Both the position numbers and the translations under genes were made by a program. From Paradevosia sp036499825 (GTDB lineage: Bacteria > Pseudomonadota > Alphaproteobacteria > Rhizobiales > Devosiaceae), in contig DASYCZ010000026.1 in the NCBI GenBank assembly GCA_036499825.1, positions 124,001 through 188,000 of the forward strand: a stretch of 64,000 nt of DNA. The letters run 5' to 3'. Below are positions 31,841-43,961 of this stretch, in pieces (positions within the stretch are counted from its first letter, which is position 1; the number at the start of each line of letters is the position of its first letter). The notes under the pieces are model-generated. The model did no database searches. It was not told where the DNA came from and was given only the letters and a program-made list of their open reading frames with translations.

Positions 31841-32859
31841 TTGCCATTGGGAAGCGGCGTGCCGGGAGCGACGAGCTTCTGATCCGCGAAGGCGGTCCAG
31901 AGCGCGTCCGGGATATCGATATTCCACCAGTCGAGAATACCGTCGAGTTCCTGCGGCGAACGCGGGCCGGGCAGGACATTGCAGACCGCCGGGTGGGTGA
32001 GCGGGAACTGCAGGGCAGCGGCGGGCAGGGGAATGCCGAAATCCTTGCAGACGCCTTCCAGCGCGCGAACGCGATCGATGATGTTCTGCGGGGCTTTGTC
32101 ATAGTTCCAGGTGGAGCCGCCGACCAGAATGCCGGAATTGAACGGGCCACCGATCACGACCGAGCATTTGCGCTCGAGGCAGGTGGTGAGGAACGGGCTC
32201 AGCGAAGTCTGCTCAAGCAGCGTATAGCGGCCGGCGAGCAGGAAGACGTCCCAGTCACCGAGCTTGAACGCCTCCATGAGGATTTCCCACTCATTGACGC
32301 CAAGGCCGATGGCCGAGATGACGCCGGCACTCTTCAATTCCTGCAGTGCCTTGTAGCCCCCGGTTTCGAGCTGCCTCCACAGCGGCTTGTTGGCTTCCAC
32401 GCCATGGGTCATCGGGCCGATATCGTGGACATAGAGGATGTCGACCTTGTTGAGGCCCAGGCGCTGCAGGCTGTCCTCGAAAGAGCGCATGATGGCGTCG
32501 TAGCTATAGTCGTAGACCTGTTCGAAGGGCATGGCGCCCACCCAGGCGAAATCCTTGGGTCGTTCCCCGAAGAACGGCTTCATCAGGCGGCCGACCTTGG
32601 TGGAGAGGATATTGCCAGCGCGGTGACCACGCAGGGCATTGCCCATCAGGTGTTCGGAGCGGCCCATCCCGTATTGCGGGGCGGTATCGTAATAGGTGAT
32701 GCCCACATCGAGCGCGCGCGTGATGGTGGCGCGGGCCTGGTCTTCGGGAACTTCGTGGAAGATGCCGCCGAGGCTGGCGCCGCCGAGACCGAGGGTCGTG
32801 ATCTCAAGACCGGTCTGGGCGATCTTGCGGGTCTCAAAGGATTGTTTGGCGCTGGGCAT
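31831..32859 (-). CDS. Aldo/keto reductase (aldose dehydrogenase-like)
   Basis: A 342-residue NAD(P)-dependent oxidoreductase of the aldo/keto reductase fold. Landmarks are LGLGGASLGG, ALDVGITYYDTAPQYGMGRSEHLMGNAL (catalytic Asp and Tyr), LSTKVGRL (catalytic Lys), DSLQRLGLNKVDILYVHDIG (catalytic His region) and VCNVLPGPRSPQEL. The family includes D-threo-aldose (L-fucose) dehydrogenases and pyridoxal 4-dehydrogenase; position beside a sugar ABC transporter favours a sugar role. It is on the same strand as, and downstream of, the binding-protein gene, with a terminator between them, so it probably has its own promoter. A CTAAC/GTTAG dyad lies 22-37 bases upstream. Confidence 0.87.
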   Translation of the reverse strand: MPSAKQSFETRKIAQTGLEITTLGLGGASLGGIFHEVPEDQARATITRALDVGITYYDTAPQYGMGRSEHLMGNALRGHRAGNILSTKVGRLMKPFFGERPKDFAWVGAMPFEQVYDYSYDAIMRSFEDSLQRLGLNKVDILYVHDIGPMTHGVEANKPLWRQLETGGYKALQELKSAGVISAIGLGVNEWEILMEAFKLGDWDVFLLAGRYTLLEQTSLSPFLTTCLERKCSVVIGGPFNSGILVGGSTWNYDKAPQNIIDRVRALEGVCKDFGIPLPAAALQFPLTHPAVCNVLPGPRSPQELDGILDWWNIDIPDALWTAFADQKLVAPGTPLPNGKTA

Positions 32860-32880
32860 GGGGGCCTCCGATCAGGCATT

Positions 32881-32896
32881 CTAACTGACATGTTAG
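32881..32896. promoter_or_regulatory. Dyad upstream of the aldo/keto reductase gene
   Basis: CTAAC-TGACAT-GTTAG is a 5+6+5 inverted repeat 22 bases before the start codon, a normal operator position. The GntR-family regulator encoded at 36153 is one candidate binder; this is inference. Confidence 0.4.
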
Positions 32897-32920
32897 TGGG
32901 CGTCCGTAAAGCCGCGACAA

Positions 32921-32948
32921 TGAAAAAAGGCGCGCCAAAGCGCGCCTT
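32921..32948 (-). terminator. Terminator of the sugar-binding protein gene
   Basis: Stem AAGGCGCGC (32927-32935) and GCGCGCCTT (32940-32948) around a 4-base loop, followed on the minus strand by TTTTTT. It lies 26 bases past the stop codon. Confidence 0.9.
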
Positions 32949-32973
32949 CGAGTTGCGGTCGAAATGGTCCAGA

Positions 32974-33966
32974 TTACTTCTGGATACAGGTGTCGACCGT
33001 ATCCTTGGTGCATTCGTCGAGGCCGGTGAACACCGGATCCTGGACCGGCTTGCCGGCGATCAGGTCCAGCATGACGGATGGGGCCTTATAGCCCATCTCG
33101 AAGGGACGCTGGCCGACAAGGGCGGTCACCAGGCCTTCCTTGGCGATGGCGATTTCGTCGCCGATGGTGTCGGCGGCGCCGATGACGAAGTCACCGCTGG
33201 CGATCCGGGCCGCGAGGGGCTTGAACAGGTCGCGGTAGGGCTGCGGGGCGCCGAACAGCGGCCAGCCGCCCATGATGCCGAACGCATCGAGCTTGGGGTT
33301 GGCGGCGAGGATATCGGTCATCGCCTGGACGCCCTTGGCGCCATCGTCGTTGGTGAACACCGGGCAACCGGCCACTTCGGTCCAGCCGCCCTCGCCGGCG
33401 AGGGCCGCAAGGCCTTCCTTGCCGGACAGTGAATCGCGCATGCCCTGGGCACGACGCAGGATATTGTCGGCGGCGGCGTTGCCCTCAATGGTGCAGATGG
33501 TACCGCCATTGGGCTTCTTTTCCTTGATATAATCGCCGATGCGCTTGCCCATCAGGTAGTTGTCGGTGCCGAGATAGGTCTTGCGCAGACCGGCATCGGC
33601 TACCGCTAGGTCAGCATCGACCGTCATGATCGGGATCGACGGATTGGCGCTCTTGATGGTCTGCGCGATCAGCGGCGCATTCGAGGGCGAAATCGCGACG
33701 GCAGCGGTGTCGGCCTTGGCGAGGATATCCTGCAGGATCTGAGCTTCGCCGGCTTCATCGGACGTCGAGGCGGGGCCTGTATAGAAGCACTCATATTCGG
33801 ATGAGGCGTTCTCGGAATTCCACTTCTCGCAACCCTGATGGATGGCTTCGAAGAACGGATTGTCGAGGCCCTTGACGACGATGACGAGCTGCTTCTTGGC
33901 GGCCATCGCTGGCCCGGCGCCAAGCGCCAGCGCCGCTACCGCTGCGACTAACAGTAACTTTTTCAT
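32974..33966 (-). CDS. Periplasmic sugar-binding protein of an ABC transporter
   Basis: The 330-residue product has a signal peptide (LLLVAAVAALALGAGPAMA-AKK). Its fold is that of ribose/galactose-type binding proteins: LVIVVKGLDNPFFEAIHQGCEKWN, AVAISPSNAPLIAQTIKSANPSIPIMTVDADL, YLGTDNYLMGKRIGDYI and TICTIEGNAAADNILRRAQGMRDSL. It should deliver a monosaccharide to the divergently encoded ATPase and permease. ATG at 33966 follows GGGAGGG. A possible promoter is TTGACG (34076-34081) with TATTAG (34055-34060) at 15-base spacing. The sugar cannot be told from sequence. Confidence 0.92.
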   Translation of the reverse strand: MKKLLLVAAVAALALGAGPAMAAKKQLVIVVKGLDNPFFEAIHQGCEKWNSENASSEYECFYTGPASTSDEAGEAQILQDILAKADTAAVAISPSNAPLIAQTIKSANPSIPIMTVDADLAVADAGLRKTYLGTDNYLMGKRIGDYIKEKKPNGGTICTIEGNAAADNILRRAQGMRDSLSGKEGLAALAGEGGWTEVAGCPVFTNDDGAKGVQAMTDILAANPKLDAFGIMGGWPLFGAPQPYRDLFKPLAARIASGDFVIGAADTIGDEIAIAKEGLVTALVGQRPFEMGYKAPSVMLDLIAGKPVQDPVFTGLDECTKDTVDTCIQK

Positions 33967-34235
33967 GTTTCCCTCCCATGGAATGGCAGGGTGGAAATAC
34001 TGTCGGCCGATCTTGTGCCAGCGTCACAGTTCTTCTCTACCCCGCGTGAGGCAGCTAATATCGACTGTCGTTGTCCGTCAACGCGTATTGATAAATAAAT
34101 CGTACTTTTGTTGGTGGGGTGACGTTGACGCTGTCTCAATCGTTTGAGTAAGCTTGCTGACGGTGTTCTGCTGAGGAGGAGAACGCCGGGTGCGGTTCGT
34201 CCAAACGACCTGATTCAATATAGGATCGGGCGCGG

Positions 34236-35009
34236 ATGAGTAACCGTACGGAGGAGGCAAGAAGAGCGGTGGCCGTTCTAGAACTTTCTGGCATTTCCAA
34301 GCATTTCGGCGCTATCCACGCAGTCAATGACGTGTCTTTTTCGCTGGAGGCGGGAGAGGTCGTCGGGCTTATGGGCGACAATGGCGCGGGCAAGTCGACG
34401 CTGGTGAAGATGATCGCCGGTAACTTCGCCCCGACCCATGGCACCATGCGCATGGACGGGCAGGAGCTGGTGATGCACAAGCCGGTGGATGCGCGCCGGC
34501 ATGGCATCGAGATCGTCCACCAGGACCTGGCGCTCTGCAACAATCTGACCGCGGCGGCGAACGTGTTCCTGGGGCGGGAGTTGCGCAAGGGCGTGGGGCC
34601 GTTCCGGGTTCTCGACTACACGGCGATGTACAAGCGCGCCGGACAGATTTTCGCCGAGCTGAAATCGGAAACGCGGCCCCGCGACCTGATCCGGCAGATG
34701 TCGGGCGGGCAGCGGCAGGCGGTGGCGATCGCGCGGACCCGGCTTTCCGCGGCCAAGATCGTGTTGATGGATGAGCCGACGGCGGCGATTTCCGTGCGGC
34801 AGGTGGCTGAGGTGCTGAACCTTATCCGGCGGTTACGTGACCAGGGCGTCACGGTGGTGCTGATCAGCCATCGCATGCCGGACGTCTTCGACGTCGCCGA
34901 CAGGGTGATCGTGCTGCGGCGCGGACGCAAGGTCGCCGACAAGCAGATCGCCACCAGTTCACCCGAAGAGGTGACCGGGCTCATTACCGGCGCCATCGAG
35001 CAGGTATAA
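34236..35009 (+). CDS. Sugar ABC transporter ATP-binding protein, single cassette
   Basis: A 257-residue ATPase with Walker A GDNGAGKST, Q-loop VHQDLALCNNL, signature MSGGQRQAVAIART, Walker B IVLMDEPTAA and the H-loop LISHRMPD. Many sugar transporters of this type use a double-cassette RbsA-like ATPase of about 500 residues; this one is a single cassette, as in the FrcA fructose system. The start is uncertain: ATG at 34236, or GTG at 34269 with a stronger AGGAGG site. The permease follows after 4 bases. Confidence 0.93.
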   Translation: MSNRTEEARRAVAVLELSGISKHFGAIHAVNDVSFSLEAGEVVGLMGDNGAGKSTLVKMIAGNFAPTHGTMRMDGQELVMHKPVDARRHGIEIVHQDLALCNNLTAAANVFLGRELRKGVGPFRVLDYTAMYKRAGQIFAELKSETRPRDLIRQMSGGQRQAVAIARTRLSAAKIVLMDEPTAAISVRQVAEVLNLIRRLRDQGVTVVLISHRMPDVFDVADRVIVLRRGRKVADKQIATSSPEEVTGLITGAIEQV

Positions 35010-35013
35010 GACC

Positions 35014-36012
35014 ATGGCCGTTACACTCGACCAAACGATCGCCCAGCGCCAGGAAACCTGGTTTTCGGCCCTGCTCAAGAGCCAGGCGTTCTGGGTCACG
35101 GTGGCGATCATCGTCGCCTGCATCCTGCTGTCGCGCGCCACCGATGCCTTTGCAACGCCGCAGAACCTCTACAACACGACGCGCAACATCACGTTCACCG
35201 CCATCGTCGCCCTGGGCATGACCATGGTGATCATCACCGGCGGCATCGACTTGTCGGTGGGGTCGGTCCTGTGCCTGTGCAGCATGGTGCTGGCGGTGGT
35301 GATGCATGCCGGCTGGAGCATCGAGATCGGCATTGCGGCGGCCATTTTGACGGCTCTCGTGGTGGGTGCCTTCAACGGCGTGCTCATCGCCTATCTGGGG
35401 TTTCCGCCATTCGTGGTGACGCTCGGCATGCTGTCGATCGCGCGCAGCCTCGCCATGGTCGCCTCGAACAACACGGTGGTGTTCCAGTTCGGTCCCGATC
35501 ACGACAAACTGCTGGCGCTGGGTGGCGGCGCCTGGCTGTTCGGCATCGCCAATCCGGTGGTTTATACGATCATCCTGGCGCTGATCGTGGGCTTCGTGCT
35601 GCGCTGGACCAGGTTCGGCCGGCACCTCTACGCCATTGGCGGCAACGAGCATGCGGCAACGCTGACCGGCGTGCCGGTGCGCCTGATCAAGGTTTCGGTC
35701 TATATGATCTCGTCGCTATCGGCCGGCATCGCCGGCATTGTGGAGACCGGCTGGCTGGGTGCCGTGACCACCAATATCGGCAATGGCATGGAGCTGCAGG
35801 TGATCGCCGCGGCGGTGATCGGGGGAGCCAGCCTCGTCGGTGGCGTCGGCACGGCGTTCGGCGCCATCGTGGGTTCGGCATTGATCGAGGTGATCCGCAA
35901 CAGCCTTGGGCTGCTCGGCATCAATCCGTTCTGGCAGGGCTGCTTCATCGGCAGTTGCATCATCATCGCGGTGGCCTTCGAACGCGTCAGGCAGTGGCGA
36001 TCGCGGGATTGA
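35014..36012 (+). CDS. Sugar ABC transporter permease
   Basis: A 332-residue membrane protein of the RbsC/FrcC type with about 8-10 hydrophobic helices. Landmarks are FTAIVALGMTMVIITGGIDLSVGSVL, PPFVVTLGMLSIARSLA, TRFGRHLYAIGGNEHAATLTGVPV (cytoplasmic coupling loop) and AAVIGGASLVGGVGTAFGAIVGSALIEVIRNSLGLLGI. It acts with the adjacent ATPase and the divergent binding protein. Confidence 0.94.
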   Translation: MAVTLDQTIAQRQETWFSALLKSQAFWVTVAIIVACILLSRATDAFATPQNLYNTTRNITFTAIVALGMTMVIITGGIDLSVGSVLCLCSMVLAVVMHAGWSIEIGIAAAILTALVVGAFNGVLIAYLGFPPFVVTLGMLSIARSLAMVASNNTVVFQFGPDHDKLLALGGGAWLFGIANPVVYTIILALIVGFVLRWTRFGRHLYAIGGNEHAATLTGVPVRLIKVSVYMISSLSAGIAGIVETGWLGAVTTNIGNGMELQVIAAAVIGGASLVGGVGTAFGAIVGSALIEVIRNSLGLLGINPFWQGCFIGSCIIIAVAFERVRQWRSRD

Positions 36013-36152
36013 GCCTTGGCCCCGTCAATGGCGCCAGCAATATTTGAAGCGGCATCGCCGCTGCCATAAATCCGCTCCAGCGGATCGGGCAGAACGACAG
36101 CCGCAAGGACGTCAGCAGAAGTCGCCCGAGCTTAGCGCTGAGAGGTAACGAC

Positions 36153-36887
36153 GTGCCGGCCCATCCTTCCACCCGCACCTATCTGGCCACGGAGCCGGTG
36201 CGCTCGCGAACCAGCATGGTGGTGCACGAACTCGGCATCGGTATCGTCTCCGGCCGGCATGCGGAAGGCGCCGTGCTGCCGGGCGATGCCGAACTGATGG
36301 CGCGCTTCGGCATCTCGCGGACCGTGCTGCGCGAGGCGCTGAAGACACTGTCGGGCAAGGGGCTGGTGCAGGCCAAGGCGCGCATCGGCACGCGGGTGCG
36401 TGACCGCAGCGACTGGAACCTCTTCGATTCGGATGTGCTGATCTGGCATGCGCGCGCCGGCTTCGCGCCGGGGTTCCTTGCCTATCTGGGGGAAATGCGG
36501 CTGGCGCTGGAGCCAGAGGCGGCGATGCTGGCGGCACTGCGGCGGACGCCTGCGCAACTGCAGGAGATTTTCCGCTGGCTGGAGAAGATGGGAAGCAGTG
36601 GCGCCACGGCCGACAGTTTCGCCAATGCCGATCTCGGTTTTCACCTGGCGGTGGCCGAAGCGGCCGCCAATCCGTTCTTTCGGTCGATCTCGACCTTGAT
36701 CGAGGTGGCGCTGGTGGCGTTGCTGACGATCTCGTCGCCGGTGGAGAGCGCTGCGGGTCTCGCGGATTCGATCGCCCAGCACCGGGCCATCGCCGAGGCC
36801 ATCGCGGCGGGGCAGGCGGAAGCTGCACGGGCCGCGATGCGCGTGGTGGTGCAACGCGGCGTCGACCGGCTGGACCGGGACGTATAG
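36153..36887 (+). CDS. GntR family regulator, FadR subfamily
   Basis: A 244-residue repressor-type protein. The winged helix (about 20-80) includes GDAELMARFGISRTVLREALKTLSGKGLVQAKARIGTRV. The FCD ligand-binding domain (about 95-235) includes LGEMRLALEPEAAMLAALR, DLGFHLAVAEAAANPFF and QHRAIAEAIAAGQAEAARAAM, with the histidines and Asp that usually hold a metal. The start is GTG at 36153 after GAGAGGT. FadR-type regulators beside sugar genes often sense sugar acids. It probably controls this transporter, the aldo/keto reductase and the convergent gguC. Confidence 0.9.
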   Translation: MPAHPSTRTYLATEPVRSRTSMVVHELGIGIVSGRHAEGAVLPGDAELMARFGISRTVLREALKTLSGKGLVQAKARIGTRVRDRSDWNLFDSDVLIWHARAGFAPGFLAYLGEMRLALEPEAAMLAALRRTPAQLQEIFRWLEKMGSSGATADSFANADLGFHLAVAEAAANPFFRSISTLIEVALVALLTISSPVESAAGLADSIAQHRAIAEAIAAGQAEAARAAMRVVVQRGVDRLDRDV

Positions 36888-36910
36888 GTGGCGCCGATAT
36901 TGGCGTCACC
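36887..36910 (+). terminator. Hairpin after the GntR gene
   Basis: GGTGGCGCC (36887-36895) and GGCGTCACC (36902-36910), one imperfect pair, 6-base loop. No T-run follows, so it is a weak terminator candidate. Confidence 0.4.
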
Positions 36911-36974
36911 CTATGCCGAATGTAACCGGTGCGTGACGTGCTGATTAAGGGTCAGCTGCTCCACAATCCATTGA

Positions 36975-37964
36975 TCAGTAGAGCGGCTTGATGCTCACCG
37001 GTTCCTCGACATCCCAGGCGACCGTATTGCGCAACGGGGCGCCGAACTGGGTCTCGGTGATCTCGAAGATGTCGCCGGCTTCGGTCTTGATGCCATCGGC
37101 GAAGCTCAGCGTCGCGGTGCCGAACATATGGATGTGGACGTCGCCGGGATTGCGGAACAGCGCGTATTTGAAGTGATGGTATTCGAGGTTGGCGATGGTG
37201 TGGCTCATATTGGCCTCGCCGGACAGGAATGGTTTTTCCCACACGGTCTTGCCCTTGCGCAGGATGCGTGACGTGCCCTCGATATGCTGCGGCAGATCAC
37301 CGATGCGAAGCTCTGGCCCGAACGAGCAGGCGCGCAGCTTGGAATGCGCGAGGTAGAGATAGTTCACGCGTTCGGTCACGTGGTCGGAAAATTCGTTGGC
37401 CAGCGCGAAGCCGAGGCGCTGCGGATTGCCATCCTGGTCGATGACGTAAATGCCGGCGATCTCGGGCTCCTCGCCGGCATCCTTGGCGAAGGCAGGCGAG
37501 GGGATGGGATGGTTGGGCGAGACCACCGCATAGCCGTTGCCCTTGTAGAACCATTCGGGCTGCACGCCGGTTTGCCCAGGGGCAGGCTTGCCACCTTCCA
37601 GACCCATGCGGAACATCTTCATGGAGTCGCTGACATTTTCCTCGGCCTGGGCCTTGGTGTGCATGGCATCGCGCGTCGCCGCAGAGCCGAGATGGGTGAG
37701 GCCGGTGCCGGTGACATAAAGATGGGCCGGATCGGGATGATCGATAGGCGGCAGCATGCGGCCGGACGCCAGGATGGCGTTGCGATCGACCTGCTTGCCG
37801 AGGCCTTTTTCGATGATGACGGCGCCCAGGCGCAGCCCGCGATCGAGAGCGGCAAGCGTCAGCTCGTAGACGCTCTCGGCGCCATTGACGATGGTGGCGA
37901 CGCCGTCCTCGACGACGGCCACGGCGCGCTGGCCGTTCTCGTCGTGAAACTGGATGAGATTCAT
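36975..37964 (-). CDS. gguC: GguC/AraD1 family protein (fumarylacetoacetate hydrolase-like fold)
   Basis: The 329-residue product starts at ATG 37964 after GGGAGGAG; the upstream in-frame stretch is Cys/Pro-rich and unlike the family. Landmarks are MNLIQFHDENGQRAVAVVED, HLYVTGTGLTHLGSAATRDAMH, PEWFYKGNGYAVVSPNHPIPSPAFAKDAGEEPEIAGIYVID and LRIGDLPQHIEGTSRILRKG. GguC is encoded with the gguAB/chvE sugar transport genes of Agrobacterium, and related AraD1 proteins act in non-phosphorylating arabinose or fucose breakdown. Its place next to a sugar transporter, sugar dehydrogenase and GntR regulator fits a sugar-acid dehydratase or hydrolase role. Confidence 0.85.
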   Translation of the reverse strand: MNLIQFHDENGQRAVAVVEDGVATIVNGAESVYELTLAALDRGLRLGAVIIEKGLGKQVDRNAILASGRMLPPIDHPDPAHLYVTGTGLTHLGSAATRDAMHTKAQAEENVSDSMKMFRMGLEGGKPAPGQTGVQPEWFYKGNGYAVVSPNHPIPSPAFAKDAGEEPEIAGIYVIDQDGNPQRLGFALANEFSDHVTERVNYLYLAHSKLRACSFGPELRIGDLPQHIEGTSRILRKGKTVWEKPFLSGEANMSHTIANLEYHHFKYALFRNPGDVHIHMFGTATLSFADGIKTEAGDIFEITETQFGAPLRNTVAWDVEEPVSIKPLY

Positions 37965-38045
37965 GAGTTGGGCTCCTCCCTCAAGGCCTGTTCGTTGCCC
38001 GCATAATGCGCATGGCAGCGCGCACGGCAAGGGGCGGCCGAGAAA

Positions 38046-38064
38046 ATATCAAACCCGGTGATAT
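38046..38064. promoter_or_regulatory. Dyad between gguC and ribBX
   Basis: ATATCA-N7-TGATAT (38046-38051 and 38059-38064), about 80 bases upstream of the gguC start and 115 upstream of ribBX. A possible operator; no regulator is identified. Confidence 0.35.
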
Positions 38065-38178
38065 CTATCGCCAAGGCTGATGCGGACATGGCGTCTATGC
38101 CCAAAGGCGGCATTGCGGCCCGGGCAGGCGACCGCCTATGTAGTGCCGCCGCCTTGGCGCAGTGTGGAGTTTTGATTC

Positions 38179-39309
38179 ATGGCCCTCGATTCAATCGAAA
38201 CGGCGCTCGCCGCCATCGCTGCCGGCGAACTGGTGGTGGTGGTCGACGATACCGACCGCGAGAACGAGGGCGACCTGATCATGGCAGCAAGCAAGGCGAC
38301 GCCGGAAAAGCTCGCCTTCATGATCCGTCATACGAGCGGCATCATCTGCGTGCCGATGCCGGCGGCGCGCGCCGACGCGCTCAACCTCGAGCCCATGGTG
38401 GCCAACAATATCGATCCGTTCCGTACCGCCTTCACGGTTTCGGTGGATTATCGCGTCGGCATGACCACGGGCATTTCGGCGACCGAGCGGACCGCCACCA
38501 TCAGGGCGCTGGCGGGCGGCAATAGCGGACCGGGGGATTTCATCCGGCCGGGTCACATCTTCCCGCTGATCGCGCGGCAGGGCGGCGTGCTGGCGCGTTC
38601 CGGACATACCGAGGCCGGCGTCGATCTTGCGACGATGGCGGGGCTGGAGCCGGCGGGCGTGCTGGCCGAGGTGGTCAATGACGACGGCACCGTGAAGCGG
38701 CTGCCGCAGCTGATCGAATTCGCCAAGGAGCACGATCTCAGGATCATCTCCATCGAGGATCTGATCGCCTATCGCCTGTGCACCGAAACATTGCTGAAGC
38801 GGGTGGCGGTGGTGCCCACCAATGTGGGGGGCATGGCGGCCGAGGCTTATGTCTACGATACGCCGTTCGACCCGCTGCAGCAGGTGGCGCTAGTGATCGG
38901 CGATGTGCATGACCAGGAGCGCGTGCCGACACGCATCTATCGCGAGCAGCCGCTCAAGGACGTGGTGTCGCGGGCCAATGGCGAGGCCGATCCGCTGCGG
39001 GAGGCGGTGGCCAGCATTGCCGAGCATGGACGCCGCGGCGTTATCCTGATGCTCCGGCGGGCGCCGGCCTTCGAGCCGGAGGACGATGTCCGCAAGGCAC
39101 CGCAGCCACTGACGGCAGACGGTACAGGCGGCGAACATCATGGCAGCGCGCTGAAGCGCATGCAGGGCTGGCGCGAAGTGGGCGTCGGCGCCCAGATCCT
39201 GCGCGACCTCGGCATCCGCTCGATCGCCCTGCTGACATCGTCCGAGCGGCAATATGTCGGGCTGGGCGGATTCGGTATCGAAATCGCCGAGACGATCCCG
39301 CTGCGCTAG
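38179..39309 (+). CDS. ribB: 3,4-dihydroxy-2-butanone 4-phosphate synthase with degenerate RibA-like domain (RibBX type)
   Basis: Residues 1-205 are RibB, which makes the four-carbon riboflavin precursor from ribulose 5-phosphate: VVVVDDTDRENEGDLIMAA, GIICVPMP, DYRVGMTTGISATERTATI, DFIRPGHIFPLIARQGGVLARSGHTEAGVDLATMAGL. Residues 206-376 resemble GTP cyclohydrolase II, but the zinc-binding cysteine motif is absent (RIYREQPLKDVVSRANG where active enzymes have a C-x-C type motif). That matches the RibBX variant described in Proteobacteria, which lacks cyclohydrolase II activity. No FMN riboswitch was seen upstream. Confidence 0.92.
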   Translation: MALDSIETALAAIAAGELVVVVDDTDRENEGDLIMAASKATPEKLAFMIRHTSGIICVPMPAARADALNLEPMVANNIDPFRTAFTVSVDYRVGMTTGISATERTATIRALAGGNSGPGDFIRPGHIFPLIARQGGVLARSGHTEAGVDLATMAGLEPAGVLAEVVNDDGTVKRLPQLIEFAKEHDLRIISIEDLIAYRLCTETLLKRVAVVPTNVGGMAAEAYVYDTPFDPLQQVALVIGDVHDQERVPTRIYREQPLKDVVSRANGEADPLREAVASIAEHGRRGVILMLRRAPAFEPEDDVRKAPQPLTADGTGGEHHGSALKRMQGWREVGVGAQILRDLGIRSIALLTSSERQYVGLGGFGIEIAETIPLR

Positions 39310-39376
39310 GCGTGGGGATTTCCCAATTGGCCGAATCGCGCCCTGATCCCTCGGGGCGGGTGCCGGCAATAATATC

Positions 39377-39423
39377 GTTCTGGCTCCGTTTTGTTCTTGA
39401 CCTTTTGGAAACAAAATGAGAAC
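39377..39423 (+). promoter_or_regulatory. SOS-like sites and promoter of recA
   Basis: Two near matches to the alphaproteobacterial LexA operator (GTTC-N7-GTTC or GAAC-N7-GAAC) are present: GTTC-N7-GTTT at 39377-39391 and AAAC-N7-GAAC at 39409-39423. A TTGACC -35-like hexamer lies between them at 39397-39402. Each operator has one mismatch. Confidence 0.45.
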
Positions 39424-39506
39424 AAAGTAAGCACATTGAATGGACAGCCCATCGTTGGCCGAACGCGTTGCGTAGGGTCTGAGGGCGTGAAATAAGGGAG
39501 CCAGAC

Positions 39507-40580
<1,074 letters not shown>

Positions 40581-40619
40581 GCGGTAGCTTACCGGCGCCA
40601 GAGTGGTTGAGGATTTGCG

Positions 40620-40651
40620 AGGGCGTCGGGCAACCGGCGTCCTTTGTTTTT
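40620..40651 (+). terminator. Rho-independent terminator of recA
   Basis: A 10-bp stem with two wobble pairs (AGGGCGTCGG at 40620-40629, CCGGCGTCCT at 40634-40643) has a GCAA loop and is followed by TTGTTTTT. Confidence 0.85.
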
Positions 40652-40751
40652 GCCATGCTGGACGAAGGCGCACACGCGCGATAGAAAGCCCGGTCAATTT
40701 CACCAGGGCGCGGCTTTTGTTGCGCTCGTTCCGCGACGAAGGCCATAGACG

Positions 40752-43403
<2,652 letters not shown>

Positions 43404-43412
43404 ACGACAGGC

Positions 43413-43892
43413 TCAGATCTTGGATGGGGCGAGCGTTTGCATGAAGTGAACGCCGCTCTGGTCCAGGCGTTCGAAACCAAGCCGCTCGTAGAACGCCTGC
43501 GCCGCAAGGTTTTCAGATGCCGCCCCGATCATGAAATAGCTGCAGCGCTGCGCGCGGGCGTAGTCTAGCGATGCTTGGATCAGGCTGCTGCCGATGCCCA
43601 TGCCGCGCTTTTCCAGTTTCACGAAAAGATGGTGCAGGTTCATGCCGCGCTGGCCAAATTGGGCGCGGTAGAGCGGGCACAGTACGGCGTAGCCGGTCAG
43701 CCCCGAGAGATCCTCGGCGACGAAGGCGGTCGCCCAAGGCCGGTCGCCGAACAGGTCGGCAGCCAGAAGCAGGGCGTCAGTGGTGGCCGTGTCGCCGTGG
43801 TGTGCGGCCAGGTCCGCGATCATGGCGAGTAAAACGGGCGTATCGGCCGGCTGCGCGGCGCGTATGGATGCGCGGATGAAAAAGTTCGCCAT
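43413..43892 (-). CDS. GNAT family N-acetyltransferase
   Basis: The 159-residue protein has the GNAT core: IRAAQPADTPVLLAMIADLAAHHG, LHHLFVKLEKRGMGIGSSLIQASLDYARAQRC (acetyl-CoA loop) and NLAAQAFYERLGFERLDQSGVHFM. The start at 43892 (MANFFIRASIRAAQPAD) is chosen for fold; a longer frame exists. It is convergent with alaS. The substrate is unknown. Confidence 0.85.
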   Translation of the reverse strand: MANFFIRASIRAAQPADTPVLLAMIADLAAHHGDTATTDALLLAADLFGDRPWATAFVAEDLSGLTGYAVLCPLYRAQFGQRGMNLHHLFVKLEKRGMGIGSSLIQASLDYARAQRCSYFMIGAASENLAAQAFYERLGFERLDQSGVHFMQTLAPSKI

Positions 43893-43961
43893 GGTCGGCA
43901 GGGGCCTCGAGAGGAGCGCTGCACAGGTCAATAGCAGCGCGCCATGTCAACGCGATAGCAG

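Noticed and set aside
36940..36974. tRNA-like fragment near AAGGGTCAGCTGCTCC
   Set aside because: No acceptor stem, T arm or CCA end could be paired around it.
38037..38178. FMN riboswitch before ribBX
   Set aside because: The conserved AGGG and GAAATTCCCNACCGGCGG-type blocks are absent.
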